64,000 nucleotides of DNA from contig NZ_LR027382.1 of the NCBI RefSeq assembly GCF_900604385.1, positions 1,364,001 to 1,428,000 on the forward strand, written 5' to 3'. The notes beneath the pieces are model-generated. The model was not told the DNA's origin, ran no database searches, and was given only the letters and a program-made list of their open reading frames with translations. Shown piece by piece: positions 42,806 through 50,722 of this stretch. The DNA is from Alistipes megaguti (GTDB lineage Bacteria > Bacteroidota > Bacteroidia > Bacteroidales > Rikenellaceae). Every line of letters starts with the position of its first letter. The first letter of the stretch is position 1. The position numbers and the translations under genes were made by a program.

Positions 42806-43396
42806 ATGAGACACAATAAGAATTACAACCACCTCGGCCGCCAGGCAGGTCACCGCAAGGCCCTGCTGTCGAACATGGCATCGTCGCTGATTCTGCACAA
42901 GCGCATCGAAACCACCGTTGCCAAGGCCAAGGCCGTACGGATGTTCGTAGAGCCTCTGGTTACCAAGTCGAAGGAGGACACGACCCACTCGCGCCGTATC
43001 GTTTTCTCGTACCTGAAGCAGAAGGAGGCCGTGACGGAACTCTTCCGTACGATCGCCCCGAAGGTTGCCGAGCGTCCGGGAGGTTACACCCGTATCCTGA
43101 AGACGGGCTTCCGTCTGGGTGATGCCGCCGAGATGTGCATTATCGAATTCGTGGACTTCAACGAGGCTTACACGCTGGGCATCACGCCGGCTGCCGCCAC
43201 GGAGGCCAAACCCAAGACGCGTCGTTCGCGCAAGAGCGCTGCGAAGAAGACCGATGCCGTAGAAGACGCTACGGTAGTCGAGGGCGAGACCAAGAAGGCC
43301 GCTGCCCCGAAGGCTCCGAAGGCCCCGAAGGCTGCCGCCGCCAAGACGGCTGCTCCGAAGGCCGCCAAGAAGACCAACGTCGGCAAGAAGATGTAG
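42806..43396 (+). CDS. rplQ: Ribosomal protein L17 with long Ala/Lys-rich tail
   Basis: Protein of 196 residues. The core (1 to about 125) is normal, with MRHNKNYNHLGRQAGHRKAL and PGGYTRILKTGFRLGD. A 70-residue tail follows, rich in alanine, lysine and proline (for example KKAAAPKAPKAPKAAA), making it much longer than the 127-residue E. coli protein. The tail is low complexity and probably disordered on the ribosome surface. It is the last gene of the ribosomal run. Confidence 0.97.
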   Translation: MRHNKNYNHLGRQAGHRKALLSNMASSLILHKRIETTVAKAKAVRMFVEPLVTKSKEDTTHSRRIVFSYLKQKEAVTELFRTIAPKVAERPGGYTRILKTGFRLGDAAEMCIIEFVDFNEAYTLGITPAAATEAKPKTRRSRKSAAKKTDAVEDATVVEGETKKAAAPKAPKAPKAAAAKTAAPKAAKKTNVGKKM

Positions 43397-43420
43397 TCCC
43401 GCGCAGGGAGCGCAATTCGA

Positions 43421-43429
43421 GGGGGGGGG
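43421..43429. repeat. Nine-base G tract
   Basis: Nine consecutive G on the plus strand, 25 bases after the rplQ stop. Confidence 0.95.
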
Positions 43430-43513
43430 TAGAGCAGAAGACAAGGAGAGAATAAGCGGGTCTGCCCCGCGGTCTCCGCAACTCACTTCGAATTCCGTTC
43501 TAGACTGCGGATC

Positions 43514-43561
43514 AAAATTCCCGAAGAGGTGTCCAACCGGGCCTCTCTCCGGGAATTTTTT
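43514..43561 (+). terminator. Terminator of the ribosomal operon
   Basis: AAAATTCCC (43514-43522) pairs with GGGAATTTTT (43551-43560), with an inner GAGG/CCTC stem. The T run lies within and after the 3' arm. Confidence 0.85.
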
Positions 43562-43873
43562 ATTTGTTCGGGGTAGCGTCTGCCGCAACGACAGCGCGCC
43601 GATTGCCTCATCGGGAACGGGAATGCCGGCTCTGTTCCGAGATGGATTTCGATGCTGGTTCGCCTGATGTTGACTGTGTGTTGATTCCCGTCAGGGAGGG
43701 AGACAGCCCGGAGGAGATGATCCCCGGCCAGCGGGAAGATGGGGCTTGATGCAGGACGAATCTGGACGCCCTGCAAGCGGGTTTAAGCCCCATGTGGGGG
43801 CGGTTTGGAGAAATATTTGCAGAAAAAAAGGTGTTGGAAAGGTAAATTTTAGATTCCGTTCAGAATTCCTTCC

Positions 43874-43881
43874 GACCTTTG
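43874..43881 (+). promoter_or_regulatory. Near-consensus -7 element for the PepSY-like gene
   Basis: GACCTTTG differs from TAnnTTTG at the first base only; it lies 44 bases upstream of the start in an AT-rich setting. Confidence 0.4.
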
Positions 43882-43925
43882 TATCGTAATCAAAAACGAA
43901 TGTTCAATTAAAAAACTTTAAAACC

Positions 43926-44366
43926 ATGAAAAAGATTTTTTTGACCGCAGCCCTTCTCCTTGCAGGAATCACCGTAACGCTGGCCGGAAACGATCGCCCG
44001 ATCACCGTAGACAAACTGCCCGCCGCAGCCCAGAACTTCCTGAAGAGCTATTTCTCCGACCTGACGGTGGCCTATGCCGTGGAGGATCCCAAGTTTGCCG
44101 GTTCGGAGTATGAGGTGACCTACACCGACCGTACCGAGGTAGAGTTCGATACCAAGGGTGAATGGACCTCGGTAGAACGCAAGTATACGGCCGTTCCCGC
44201 CGCAATCGTTCCGAAGCAGATCACCGATTACGTAGGCAAGAGCAACTTCCCGAGCCAGGAGATCCGCAAGATCGAGCGCAATGCCTATACGTGGGAGATC
44301 GAGCTTACGAACGGACTCGAGATCAAGTTTGACCGGAATTTCCGCGTCATTGACATTGACGACTGA
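43926..44366 (+). CDS. Secreted PepSY-like protein
   Basis: Protein of 146 residues with a clear signal peptide (MKKIFLTAALLLAGITVTLA). The mature part has two PepSY-like halves: KLPAAAQNFLKSYFSDLTVA with YEVTYTDRTEVEFDTKGEW, and VPKQITDYVGKSNFPSQEI with YTWEIELTNGLEIKFDRNF. This family (PepSY_like, formerly a DUF) is common and secreted in Bacteroidales, often in many copies; no biochemical function is established. Single-gene unit between its own promoter and a strong terminator. Confidence 0.85.
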   Translation: MKKIFLTAALLLAGITVTLAGNDRPITVDKLPAAAQNFLKSYFSDLTVAYAVEDPKFAGSEYEVTYTDRTEVEFDTKGEWTSVERKYTAVPAAIVPKQITDYVGKSNFPSQEIRKIERNAYTWEIELTNGLEIKFDRNFRVIDIDD

Positions 44367-44433
44367 TTCGGACAACGCTCCGGGAATCGCGTGTACGGTG
44401 AGCTCCCCGCAACCGCACGATTCTCGCGGAGAT

Positions 44434-44471
44434 AAAAACGGACTCTTCCCGTCAGGGAAGAGTCCGTTTTT
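44434..44471 (+). terminator. Terminator after the PepSY-like gene
   Basis: AAAACGGACTCTTCCC and GGGAAGAGTCCGTTTT form a perfect 16-bp stem with a 4-base loop and a following T. It also serves the convergent MaoC-like gene. Confidence 0.93.
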
Positions 44472-44536
44472 GGTTGGTCGGGAGTTGAGAGTGTGGGGAA
44501 GGGTTGGGATTCTCTGTCCGGTTTTATCGCCTCCAG

Positions 44537-45004
44537 CTACTTGTTGAAGTGGTAGAGGAAGATAACCGTGGCATCCATGGCCGTCTTCGGGCAGTCGCGG
44601 ATCTCGAGTGCCACCTTGATCTCGGCCTTGGTTATGCCGCGCAGATTGGTGATCGACACCAGCGTGGCGCGCAGCCGGATCTCGCTGCCGACCGTCACCG
44701 CCTGGTTGAAGCGCAGCTTCTCAATGCCGTAGTTGACCAGCATCTTCACGTTCTGCACCTCGACGATCTGTCCCCACAGGTAGGGCAGCAGCGAAAGGGT
44801 CAGATAACCGTGGGCAATGGTTGTCTTGTAGGGGCTCTCTACCCGGGCCCGTTCGGGATCGACGTGGATCCACTGGTGGTCCAGCGTGGCGTCAGCAAAT
44901 AGGTTGATCTGTTCCTGGGTGATCTTCAGGTAGTCCGAGATGCCCAGCTCCTGGCCCGTGTAGCGGGCAAAATCATCGAAATCGTGGATAATCAGTCGGC
45001 TCAT
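44537..45004 (-). CDS. MaoC-like hot-dog dehydratase
   Basis: Protein of 155 residues with the R-hydratase signature: FADATLDHQWIHVDPERA holds the catalytic Asp and His, and IAHGYLTLSLLPYL follows. Members hydrate or dehydrate enoyl thioesters in fatty acid or related metabolism; the substrate is unknown. The ATG at 45004 is used because the in-frame alternative 24 bases upstream lies within the promoter element. Confidence 0.9.
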   Translation of the reverse strand: MSRLIIHDFDDFARYTGQELGISDYLKITQEQINLFADATLDHQWIHVDPERARVESPYKTTIAHGYLTLSLLPYLWGQIVEVQNVKMLVNYGIEKLRFNQAVTVGSEIRLRATLVSITNLRGITKAEIKVALEIRDCPKTAMDATVIFLYHFNK

Positions 45005-45025
45005 GGTTGTTATTGCTGTTTTCTG

Positions 45026-45033
45026 CAAAGATA
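45026..45033 (-). promoter_or_regulatory. -7 element for the MaoC-like gene
   Basis: The minus strand reads TATCTTTG, 22 bases upstream of the ATG at 45004, implying a very short leader. Confidence 0.6.
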
Positions 45034-45158
45034 GAAAAACTTTCTGATCGTGCGTCGTTTTGATTCCGTGTCAGGCCGTTTTTAAACACTCTTTTCGCGA
45101 ATCCGTCGATGTCCGGCCCTTGTCTGTCAAGTGCGGGATACGATTGCCGGGATGAAAC

Positions 45159-45196
45159 AAAGAGGGTGTCCGACCGTAGATCGGACACCCTCTTTT
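45159..45196 (-). terminator. Terminator after tpiA
   Basis: AAAGAGGGTGTCCGA and TCGGACACCCTCTTT form a 15-bp stem with a 7-base loop (45174-45180); an A/T-rich end follows on the minus strand. It ends the lysS-tpiA transcript. Confidence 0.9.
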
Positions 45197-45286
45197 CGAT
45201 GGCGGGTTTCTTGGTGTGGCGCATCCTTCACGGGGCCCCCGATGCATGAATGCCTCACCCTCTTTCCCGCACTCCCGGTCGGGAGA

Positions 45287-46045
45287 CTATTTCTGGAATC
45301 CCTTGCCGATGGCCAGGAAGTCGGCAGCCTTCAGGGCGGCACCGCCGATCAGACCTCCGTCGACATCCTCCTTGGCGAAGATTTCGGCGGCGTTGGCCGG
45401 CTTGCACGAGCCTCCATAGAGGATCGGGCACTCGGCAGCTGCGGCACCGAACTTCTCGGCCAGCACCTTGCGGATGTAGGCGTGGATTTCCTGTGCCTGG
45501 TCGGCCGTGGCGGTCTTGCCCGTACCGATGGCCCATACGGGCTCGTAGGCGATGACGAGGTTCTTGAACTGCTCCTCCGTGAGGTTGTAGACAACCTCCT
45601 CGATCTGGGCCTTCACCACGTCGAAGTGCTTGCCGGCCTCACGCTCCTCGAGGTTCTCACCCACGCAGTAGATCGGGGTCAGTCCGTTGGCATAGGCCTG
45701 CTCCATCTTCTTGTTGAGCGTTGCGGAGGTCTCGCCGTAGTACTGGCGGCGCTCCGAGTGGCCGAGGATGACGTATTTGCAACCCAGGGCGGCGATCATC
45801 GAGGCTGCGACTTCACCCGTGTAGGCACCCTTTGCTTCGGCGGCGCAGTTCTGGGCGCCGAGTTCGATGTCCGAACCCTTGAGGGCCTCGGCCACCATCG
45901 AGAGGTGGGTGAAGGGCGGGCAGACGATGAAGTTCACGCACGAGCATACCTCGCCGCGTCCTGCTACGACGCCTTTTGCCAGTTCGACTCCTTCGGCCGG
46001 AAGCGTATTCATCTTCCAGTTGCCGGCTACGATTTTCTTTCTCAT
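45287..46045 (-). CDS. tpiA: Triosephosphate isomerase
   Basis: Glycolytic enzyme of 252 residues that interconverts dihydroxyacetone phosphate and glyceraldehyde 3-phosphate. Catalytic residues are in GNWKMNT (lysine), ILGHSERR (histidine) and AYEPVWAIGTGKTA (glutamate, loop 6); the phosphate loop is YGGSCKPANA. It follows lysS by 64 bases and ends at a strong terminator. Confidence 0.98.
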   Translation of the reverse strand: MRKKIVAGNWKMNTLPAEGVELAKGVVAGRGEVCSCVNFIVCPPFTHLSMVAEALKGSDIELGAQNCAAEAKGAYTGEVAASMIAALGCKYVILGHSERRQYYGETSATLNKKMEQAYANGLTPIYCVGENLEEREAGKHFDVVKAQIEEVVYNLTEEQFKNLVIAYEPVWAIGTGKTATADQAQEIHAYIRKVLAEKFGAAAAECPILYGGSCKPANAAEIFAKEDVDGGLIGGAALKAADFLAIGKGFQK

Positions 46046-46109
46046 AACGGTATTGTTTTGTTAAAAGTCCTTGTATGTGTTCACATGTTGGCGGGGCGGT
46101 AGCAGCCGT

Positions 46110-47834
46110 TTATTCGGCCGAGCACCATGCCTTGACCTCCTCCATCGAGGGGGCCTTCAGCCCGAGTTTGTTCTTCTTGTTGAAACCGCACAGGTCGTTG
46201 AAGAACTTGCCCGGGGCGAGCTTGCGCAGTGAATCGACGGTCAGGTAGCCCATCTTCTGGATGACGGGCACCCACTCCTCGGGAACGCCGATGGCCGTAT
46301 AGGCCTCGACGGGATCCGTCGCGACCTTCTTCTCGGGGCGCATCTGTGGGAAGAACAACACGTCCTGGATCGAGTTCTGGCCCGTCATGAACATCGCCAG
46401 ACGGTCGATGCCCATGCCCATGCCCGAGCAGGTCGGCATGCCGTACTCCAGGGCACGGACGAAGTCCATGTCGATGAACATCGCCTCGTCGTCGCCCTTC
46501 TCCGAGAGGCGCAGCTGCTCCTGGAAGCGGCCCAGCTGGTCGATCGGGTCGTTCAGCTCCGAGTAGGCGTTGCAGAGCTCCTTGCCGTTGACGAAGAGTT
46601 CGAACCGCTCGGTGAGATCCTTGTTGTCGCGGTGGCGCTTGCTCAGCGGCGACATCTCGATCGGGTAGTCGCAGACGAAGGTCGGCTGGATGAGGTCGCC
46701 CTCGCAGTACTGGTCGAAGATGGCGTCGATCAGCTTGCCCTTGCCCATCGTGTCGTCGATCTCGACGTTGAGTCGCTTGCAGGCTTCGCGCAGCTGCTCC
46801 TCCGACTGGCCGGTGATGTCGTAGCCGGTCTTCTCGCGGATGGCGTCGGTCATCGTCACACGGCGGAACGGCGCCTTGAAGGAGATTTGCCGTCCGTCGA
46901 TCTCCAGCTCCGTCGTACCGTTGACGGCCGTGGTGATGCGTTCGAGCATCCGCTCGGTGAACTCCATCATCCAGCGGTAGTCCTTGTAGGCGATGTAGAT
47001 CTCCATGCAGGTGAACTCGGGGTTGTGGGTGCGGTCCATTCCCTCGTTGCGGAAGTTCTTGCCCAGCTCGTAGACGCCGTTGAAGCCTCCGACGATCAGC
47101 CGCTTCAGGTAGAGCTCCGTGGCGATGCGCAGGTAGAGGTCGATATCGAGCGAATTGTGGTGCGTGATGAAGGGACGCGCCGCGGCGCCGCCCGGAATGG
47201 GCTGCAGAATCGGTGTTTCGACCTCGATGTAGCCCTGCGAGTCGAAGAACTCACGCATCGTGGAGATGATCTTCGCGCGTTTGATGAAGACCTCCTTGAC
47301 CTGCGGGTTGACGATCAGGTCGAGGTAGCGCTGGCGGTAGCGGATCTCGGGGTCGGTGAAGGCGTCGAACGTCTTGCCGTCCTTCTCCTTGACGACGGGC
47401 AGCGGGCGGATCGACTTCGACAGAACCGTAAAGCGTTTGCAGTGAACCGACAGTTCGCCCGTATTGGTGCGGAAGGCGAAGCCTTCGACGCCGATGATGT
47501 CGCCGATGTCGAGCAGCTTCTTGAAGACCGTATTGTAGAGCGTCGGATCGCCTTCGGGGCAGACGTCGTCGCGGCGGATGTAGACCTGGATGCGGCCCGT
47601 ATGGTCCTGCAGTTCGAAGAACGAGGCGCTGCCCATGATGCGGCGCGACATGATGCGGCCCGCGATGCGGACATCCTGGAAGTTTTTCTTTTCGTCGTCA
47701 TAGCCCTCGGCGATCTCGCGTGCCGTGGCCGTCACCTCGTAACGGGCGGCGGGGTAGGGGTCGATGCCCAGGTCGCGCAGCGCCTGGAGCGACTGCCGGC
47801 GAAGCTGTTCCTGTTCACTGAGTTCGATTGCCAT
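46110..47834 (-). CDS. lysS: Lysyl-tRNA synthetase, class II
   Basis: Class IIb synthetase of 574 residues. An OB-fold anticodon domain (about 50-150) precedes the catalytic domain with ETPILQPIPGGAAARPF (motif 1 region), FRNEGMDRTHNPEF (motif 2) and GMGIDRLAMF (motif 3). A C-terminal extension of about 70 residues after the core (VEAYTAIGVPEEWVPVIQKM and onward) is helical and seen in Bacteroidetes LysS; its role is not known to me. The start at 47834 removes 27 upstream residues that overlap the promoter. Confidence 0.97.
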   Translation of the reverse strand: MAIELSEQEQLRRQSLQALRDLGIDPYPAARYEVTATAREIAEGYDDEKKNFQDVRIAGRIMSRRIMGSASFFELQDHTGRIQVYIRRDDVCPEGDPTLYNTVFKKLLDIGDIIGVEGFAFRTNTGELSVHCKRFTVLSKSIRPLPVVKEKDGKTFDAFTDPEIRYRQRYLDLIVNPQVKEVFIKRAKIISTMREFFDSQGYIEVETPILQPIPGGAAARPFITHHNSLDIDLYLRIATELYLKRLIVGGFNGVYELGKNFRNEGMDRTHNPEFTCMEIYIAYKDYRWMMEFTERMLERITTAVNGTTELEIDGRQISFKAPFRRVTMTDAIREKTGYDITGQSEEQLREACKRLNVEIDDTMGKGKLIDAIFDQYCEGDLIQPTFVCDYPIEMSPLSKRHRDNKDLTERFELFVNGKELCNAYSELNDPIDQLGRFQEQLRLSEKGDDEAMFIDMDFVRALEYGMPTCSGMGMGIDRLAMFMTGQNSIQDVLFFPQMRPEKKVATDPVEAYTAIGVPEEWVPVIQKMGYLTVDSLRKLAPGKFFNDLCGFNKKNKLGLKAPSMEEVKAWCSAE

Positions 47835-47873
47835 ATATTTCGTTTGTATTTGATGATGCGGAATATATCCGTG

Positions 47874-47881
47874 CAAAAGTA
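47874..47881 (-). promoter_or_regulatory. -7 element for lysS
   Basis: The minus strand reads TACTTTTG, an exact match, 40 bases upstream of the lysS start. Confidence 0.6.
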
Positions 47882-47994
47882 GTGAAAAACCCGCAAAATC
47901 GCAACCCGTTGTCATTTTCTGCGTTGGACGATTTTGTTTATTTCGGATTTATTTGTATATTTCAACTCTCAAGTCTAACCAAACCTTTTTCCGT

Positions 47995-49863
47995 ATGAGA
48001 AAAACTCTCCCTCTCTTTACCCGTTTGAACCGCCTCATCCTCGGGCTGGGAATGGGCCTTGCGCTGCTTGCGACGGTCTCCTGCAGCAGCAGTGACGACG
48101 ATGCCGCCGACACCTATGCGGTGGTTCAGGCCGCGTCGTTCAACTTCAACGAGACGGATCCCTCGGTCAACGTGATCCAGGTGCTGGCCAATACGGCCTG
48201 GCAGGTCTTCTGGACCCCGGCGTCGGACGGTGTGACGGTGGAGCCCGCCGCCGGAAGCGGCAACGGTTCGTTCCGTGTGACGGCGATGCCTGCGGGGCAG
48301 ACGCTGCGCTTTGGGGTGCGCACCGCCGACGGACGGAGCATCGACCAGTATGTGACCGTCACGCGGGCCGCCGAGTCGGGAGGAGAGGATGACGAGGAGG
48401 ATGGTGACGAGGGTGAGGGGCAGCTCCCGATCGGCGAGACCCTCTTCAGCCTCGATTTCGGAAACGGAGAAGGGGGTGTCTGGGCCGATACGAACAACGA
48501 GTGGAAGACCCAGACCGGATCGGGGGCCGCAACGGTCTCCTACAACATGTACCGGATGCGGATCAACAACGACAATTTCGGCTCGGCGAACCGTTATACG
48601 GGCGCTTCCGGCCACTCCTACGCCAAGATCTTTACGGATGGCGATCCGGGCTATTTCACGATCCGCGACATCTCGCTGCCCGAGGGGCAGACGGCCTTTT
48701 GGCTTTCGTTCGGAGCCATCTTCCCCGAGGGCGACATGAGGCTCGAGGTGAGTGCCGACGGTGCGACGTGGCATCAGCTGACCTACAAAGGGGCTGCGAC
48801 CTACAACGTCTGGACCCCGGTTTCGGTGGGGTTCACGCTTTCGGCGCCGGTTGCAAAGCTCTCGTTCCGCTACTCGGTGACGGGGGTGCAGCGCGCCTAC
48901 GGGCTGAATTTCGACGACGTGGTGCTGAAGGCCGGCGGTGGCGGTCAGACGGTCGATCTGGGGGCCGCCGCCAAACAGTATCGTTGGGCCGAGCTGCCCG
49001 CCACGCCGGCCGACATGACCAACAGGAAGATCCATACCTTCTGGTCGACGACCGTCTCGACGAAACAGTATCTGCGCAACTACACCTATTGCTATGATAC
49101 GAAACGCCACTGCCCGCTCTGGATCGCCCATCCGCAGCACGCCTGCTACGAGGAGGGCGGACGGACCCGCCCGAAGCCGGAGCCCTGGGCCGCCGATCCC
49201 AACATGACGCAGGCCGAACAGGCGATCATCTGGGTATGGCCGGGGGACAACCGCGACAAGTATGTCGTTTCGGAGTCGCCGCTCTACCGCTGGGGACGCG
49301 GGCACATGCTGGCTTCGGGTTATCGCGGTTGCGGGGATGCGGAGAATCCCGCCGAGATCAACGTGCAGACCTTCTATTCGTGCAATATCGCGCCGCAGGG
49401 CGGTGAGGTTTTCAGTTCGCTGTGGCAGCAGGCCGAATGGCGCATCCAGGACTACTACGTCTGCGCCGACACGCTCTATTGTGTCTCGGGTGCCCACTTC
49501 GGCGAGGGGGCCATTGCCGCCCATGACGGCAGCTGGGTCAACCAGAACGCCCAGGTGAGGGGCAGTATCGACGAGGCAAAGCCGTGTGAGGTCCCGACCC
49601 ACTACTACAAGCTGATTCTGCGGACGCGCGCCGGAAACACCCGCAAGGCCATTCAGGAGTGCTCGGCCAGCGAACTCATAGCCGTGGGCTTCTGGTTCGA
49701 GAACGGCGACGGAACGGATGACAGCGGAGCCGCGAAGCCGACGCTCGATGCAAGCTGCCTGAAATCCGTGAAGTGGATCGAGGAGCAGACCGGCTTCACC
49801 TTCTTCCCCGATGTCCCCGACGAGGTCAAGGAGCAGTGCAACCCCTCCGACTGGGGATTCTGA
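47995..49863 (+). CDS. Lipoprotein DNA/RNA non-specific endonuclease with BACON-like domain
   Basis: Protein of 622 residues. Signal peptide with lipobox ending at Cys30, followed by SSSDDDA, suggests outer-membrane export. Residues about 38-112 resemble a BACON domain; an acidic linker (about 118-132), a jelly-roll-like domain (about 135-325) and a C-terminal NUC-type nuclease domain (about 340-620) follow. The nuclease motif reads WGRGHMLAS (His437), with the usual Asp before Arg replaced by Gly434; a metal-ligand asparagine is likely in CNIAPQGG. It probably cleaves extracellular nucleic acid for nutrition or defence. The start at 47995 begins the signal peptide. Confidence 0.85.
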   Translation: MRKTLPLFTRLNRLILGLGMGLALLATVSCSSSDDDAADTYAVVQAASFNFNETDPSVNVIQVLANTAWQVFWTPASDGVTVEPAAGSGNGSFRVTAMPAGQTLRFGVRTADGRSIDQYVTVTRAAESGGEDDEEDGDEGEGQLPIGETLFSLDFGNGEGGVWADTNNEWKTQTGSGAATVSYNMYRMRINNDNFGSANRYTGASGHSYAKIFTDGDPGYFTIRDISLPEGQTAFWLSFGAIFPEGDMRLEVSADGATWHQLTYKGAATYNVWTPVSVGFTLSAPVAKLSFRYSVTGVQRAYGLNFDDVVLKAGGGGQTVDLGAAAKQYRWAELPATPADMTNRKIHTFWSTTVSTKQYLRNYTYCYDTKRHCPLWIAHPQHACYEEGGRTRPKPEPWAADPNMTQAEQAIIWVWPGDNRDKYVVSESPLYRWGRGHMLASGYRGCGDAENPAEINVQTFYSCNIAPQGGEVFSSLWQQAEWRIQDYYVCADTLYCVSGAHFGEGAIAAHDGSWVNQNAQVRGSIDEAKPCEVPTHYYKLILRTRAGNTRKAIQECSASELIAVGFWFENGDGTDDSGAAKPTLDASCLKSVKWIEEQTGFTFFPDVPDEVKEQCNPSDWGF

Positions 49864-49894
49864 CCGGAGCCGGGACCGGTTTCGGCCGTACGAA

Positions 49895-49926
49895 ACGAGG
49901 GGAGTGCCGGATGGCACTCCCCTCGT
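49895..49926. terminator. Hairpin between the nuclease gene and the PAP2 gene
   Basis: ACGAGGGGAGTGCC and GGCACTCCCCTCGT form a perfect 14-bp stem with a GGAT loop. T runs are weak on both sides, but its position between convergent genes fits a terminator. Confidence 0.75.
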
Positions 49927-50026
49927 TGGTTTCAATTCGGAAGGTTCCGGAGCTGTGTGCGATCCCCGGCATGCGGTCTCCGGCGTCCGGCCTTCTGTGC
50001 CCGGTCTCCTTCGTGTGGGCCTTCTG

Positions 50027-50035
50027 CCCCCCCCC
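50027..50035. repeat. Nine-base C tract
   Basis: Nine consecutive C on the plus strand, just after the PAP2 gene stop (minus strand), in the convergent intergenic region. Confidence 0.95.
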
Positions 50036-50043
50036 TCCTGGGG

Positions 50044-50715
50044 TTACTTTGCCGCCTTGCTGCGGGGTGCGAAACGCCGGTAGAGTGCCCAGGCCGCCCA
50101 GCCCAGCACGGCACCGACCAGAGCGCCCCAGACCAGATCCATCGGGAAGTGTTTGCCCAGATAGATCCGCGAGTAGCAGACAACCAGTGTACAGCATATC
50201 ATCAGCAACGTGAACCACCGCCGGCGGATGACCCGTGCCGAGAAGAGCGCCAACGCAACGATCGTCGCGGCGTGGGCCGAGACGCTTCCGTAGCGGCCGC
50301 TGACCGCTTCGATGGGGACGTGTACCGTCCAATGCCCCGAATACCCGGCCGCCGCAAGCTCCTCGGGCGAGAGCCAGCGCAGCGTCCGCAGCGAGTCGGG
50401 CGTGATGTCGAGCCCCTCGAGCGAAGGGGTGAACATCGGCCGCCAGCGCGGTTCGAAATCGGGCAGCAGACCGCCCAGCAGTCCGTTGTGTTTGAAGATC
50501 CCGGCCACCATGTCGGCCAGTGCCACCGCTGCGGCCATCAGCACCAGGAAGAGCAGCATCCCCCGCCAGCCCGAGCGTCGCCAGACGAGCCACAGGATCA
50601 CCGCGTAGAGCGGAATCCACATCGTCGTTCCTGAAAGGGTGAGCATGATGCGGTCCCACACGGGTCCGCCGTCGAAGTTCAGCGCCAGAAAGAGTTGTTG
50701 GTCGAGGTTCTGCAT
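50044..50715 (-). CDS. PAP2 family membrane phosphatase
   Basis: Membrane protein of 223 residues with about five to six helices. Phosphatase motifs are present in modified form: a lysine (FKHN) and arginine-proline (PRWRP), SVSAHAATIV in place of the usual SGH, and SRIYLGKHFPMDLVWG (Arg, His, Asp). About 45 extra residues lie between the first two motifs. Relatives dephosphorylate phosphatidic acid, undecaprenyl diphosphate or lipid A. The start at 50715 is 7 bases after the MBOAT gene, so it is the last gene of that operon, which suggests a lipid-linked glycan substrate. Confidence 0.88.
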   Translation of the reverse strand: MQNLDQQLFLALNFDGGPVWDRIMLTLSGTTMWIPLYAVILWLVWRRSGWRGMLLFLVLMAAAVALADMVAGIFKHNGLLGGLLPDFEPRWRPMFTPSLEGLDITPDSLRTLRWLSPEELAAAGYSGHWTVHVPIEAVSGRYGSVSAHAATIVALALFSARVIRRRWFTLLMICCTLVVCYSRIYLGKHFPMDLVWGALVGAVLGWAAWALYRRFAPRSKAAK

Positions 50716-50722
50716 CGTCGGG

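Larger units (their letters stand above)
43397..43925 (+). other. Intergenic interval after rplQ
   Basis: This 529-base interval has no convincing gene. In order it holds a nine-base G tract (43421-43429), a purine-rich stretch, the operon terminator (43514-43561), a GC-rich part with a nested hairpin (ATGGGGCTT at 43739-43747 with AAGCCCCAT at 43785-43793, inner GCAGG/CCTGC), and an AT-rich promoter region for the next gene. Confidence 0.7.

Noticed and set aside
43564..43749. 61-codon frame after the ribosomal terminator
   Set aside because: Starts with TTG inside the terminator tail, has no promoter or family resemblance, and overlaps a hairpin.
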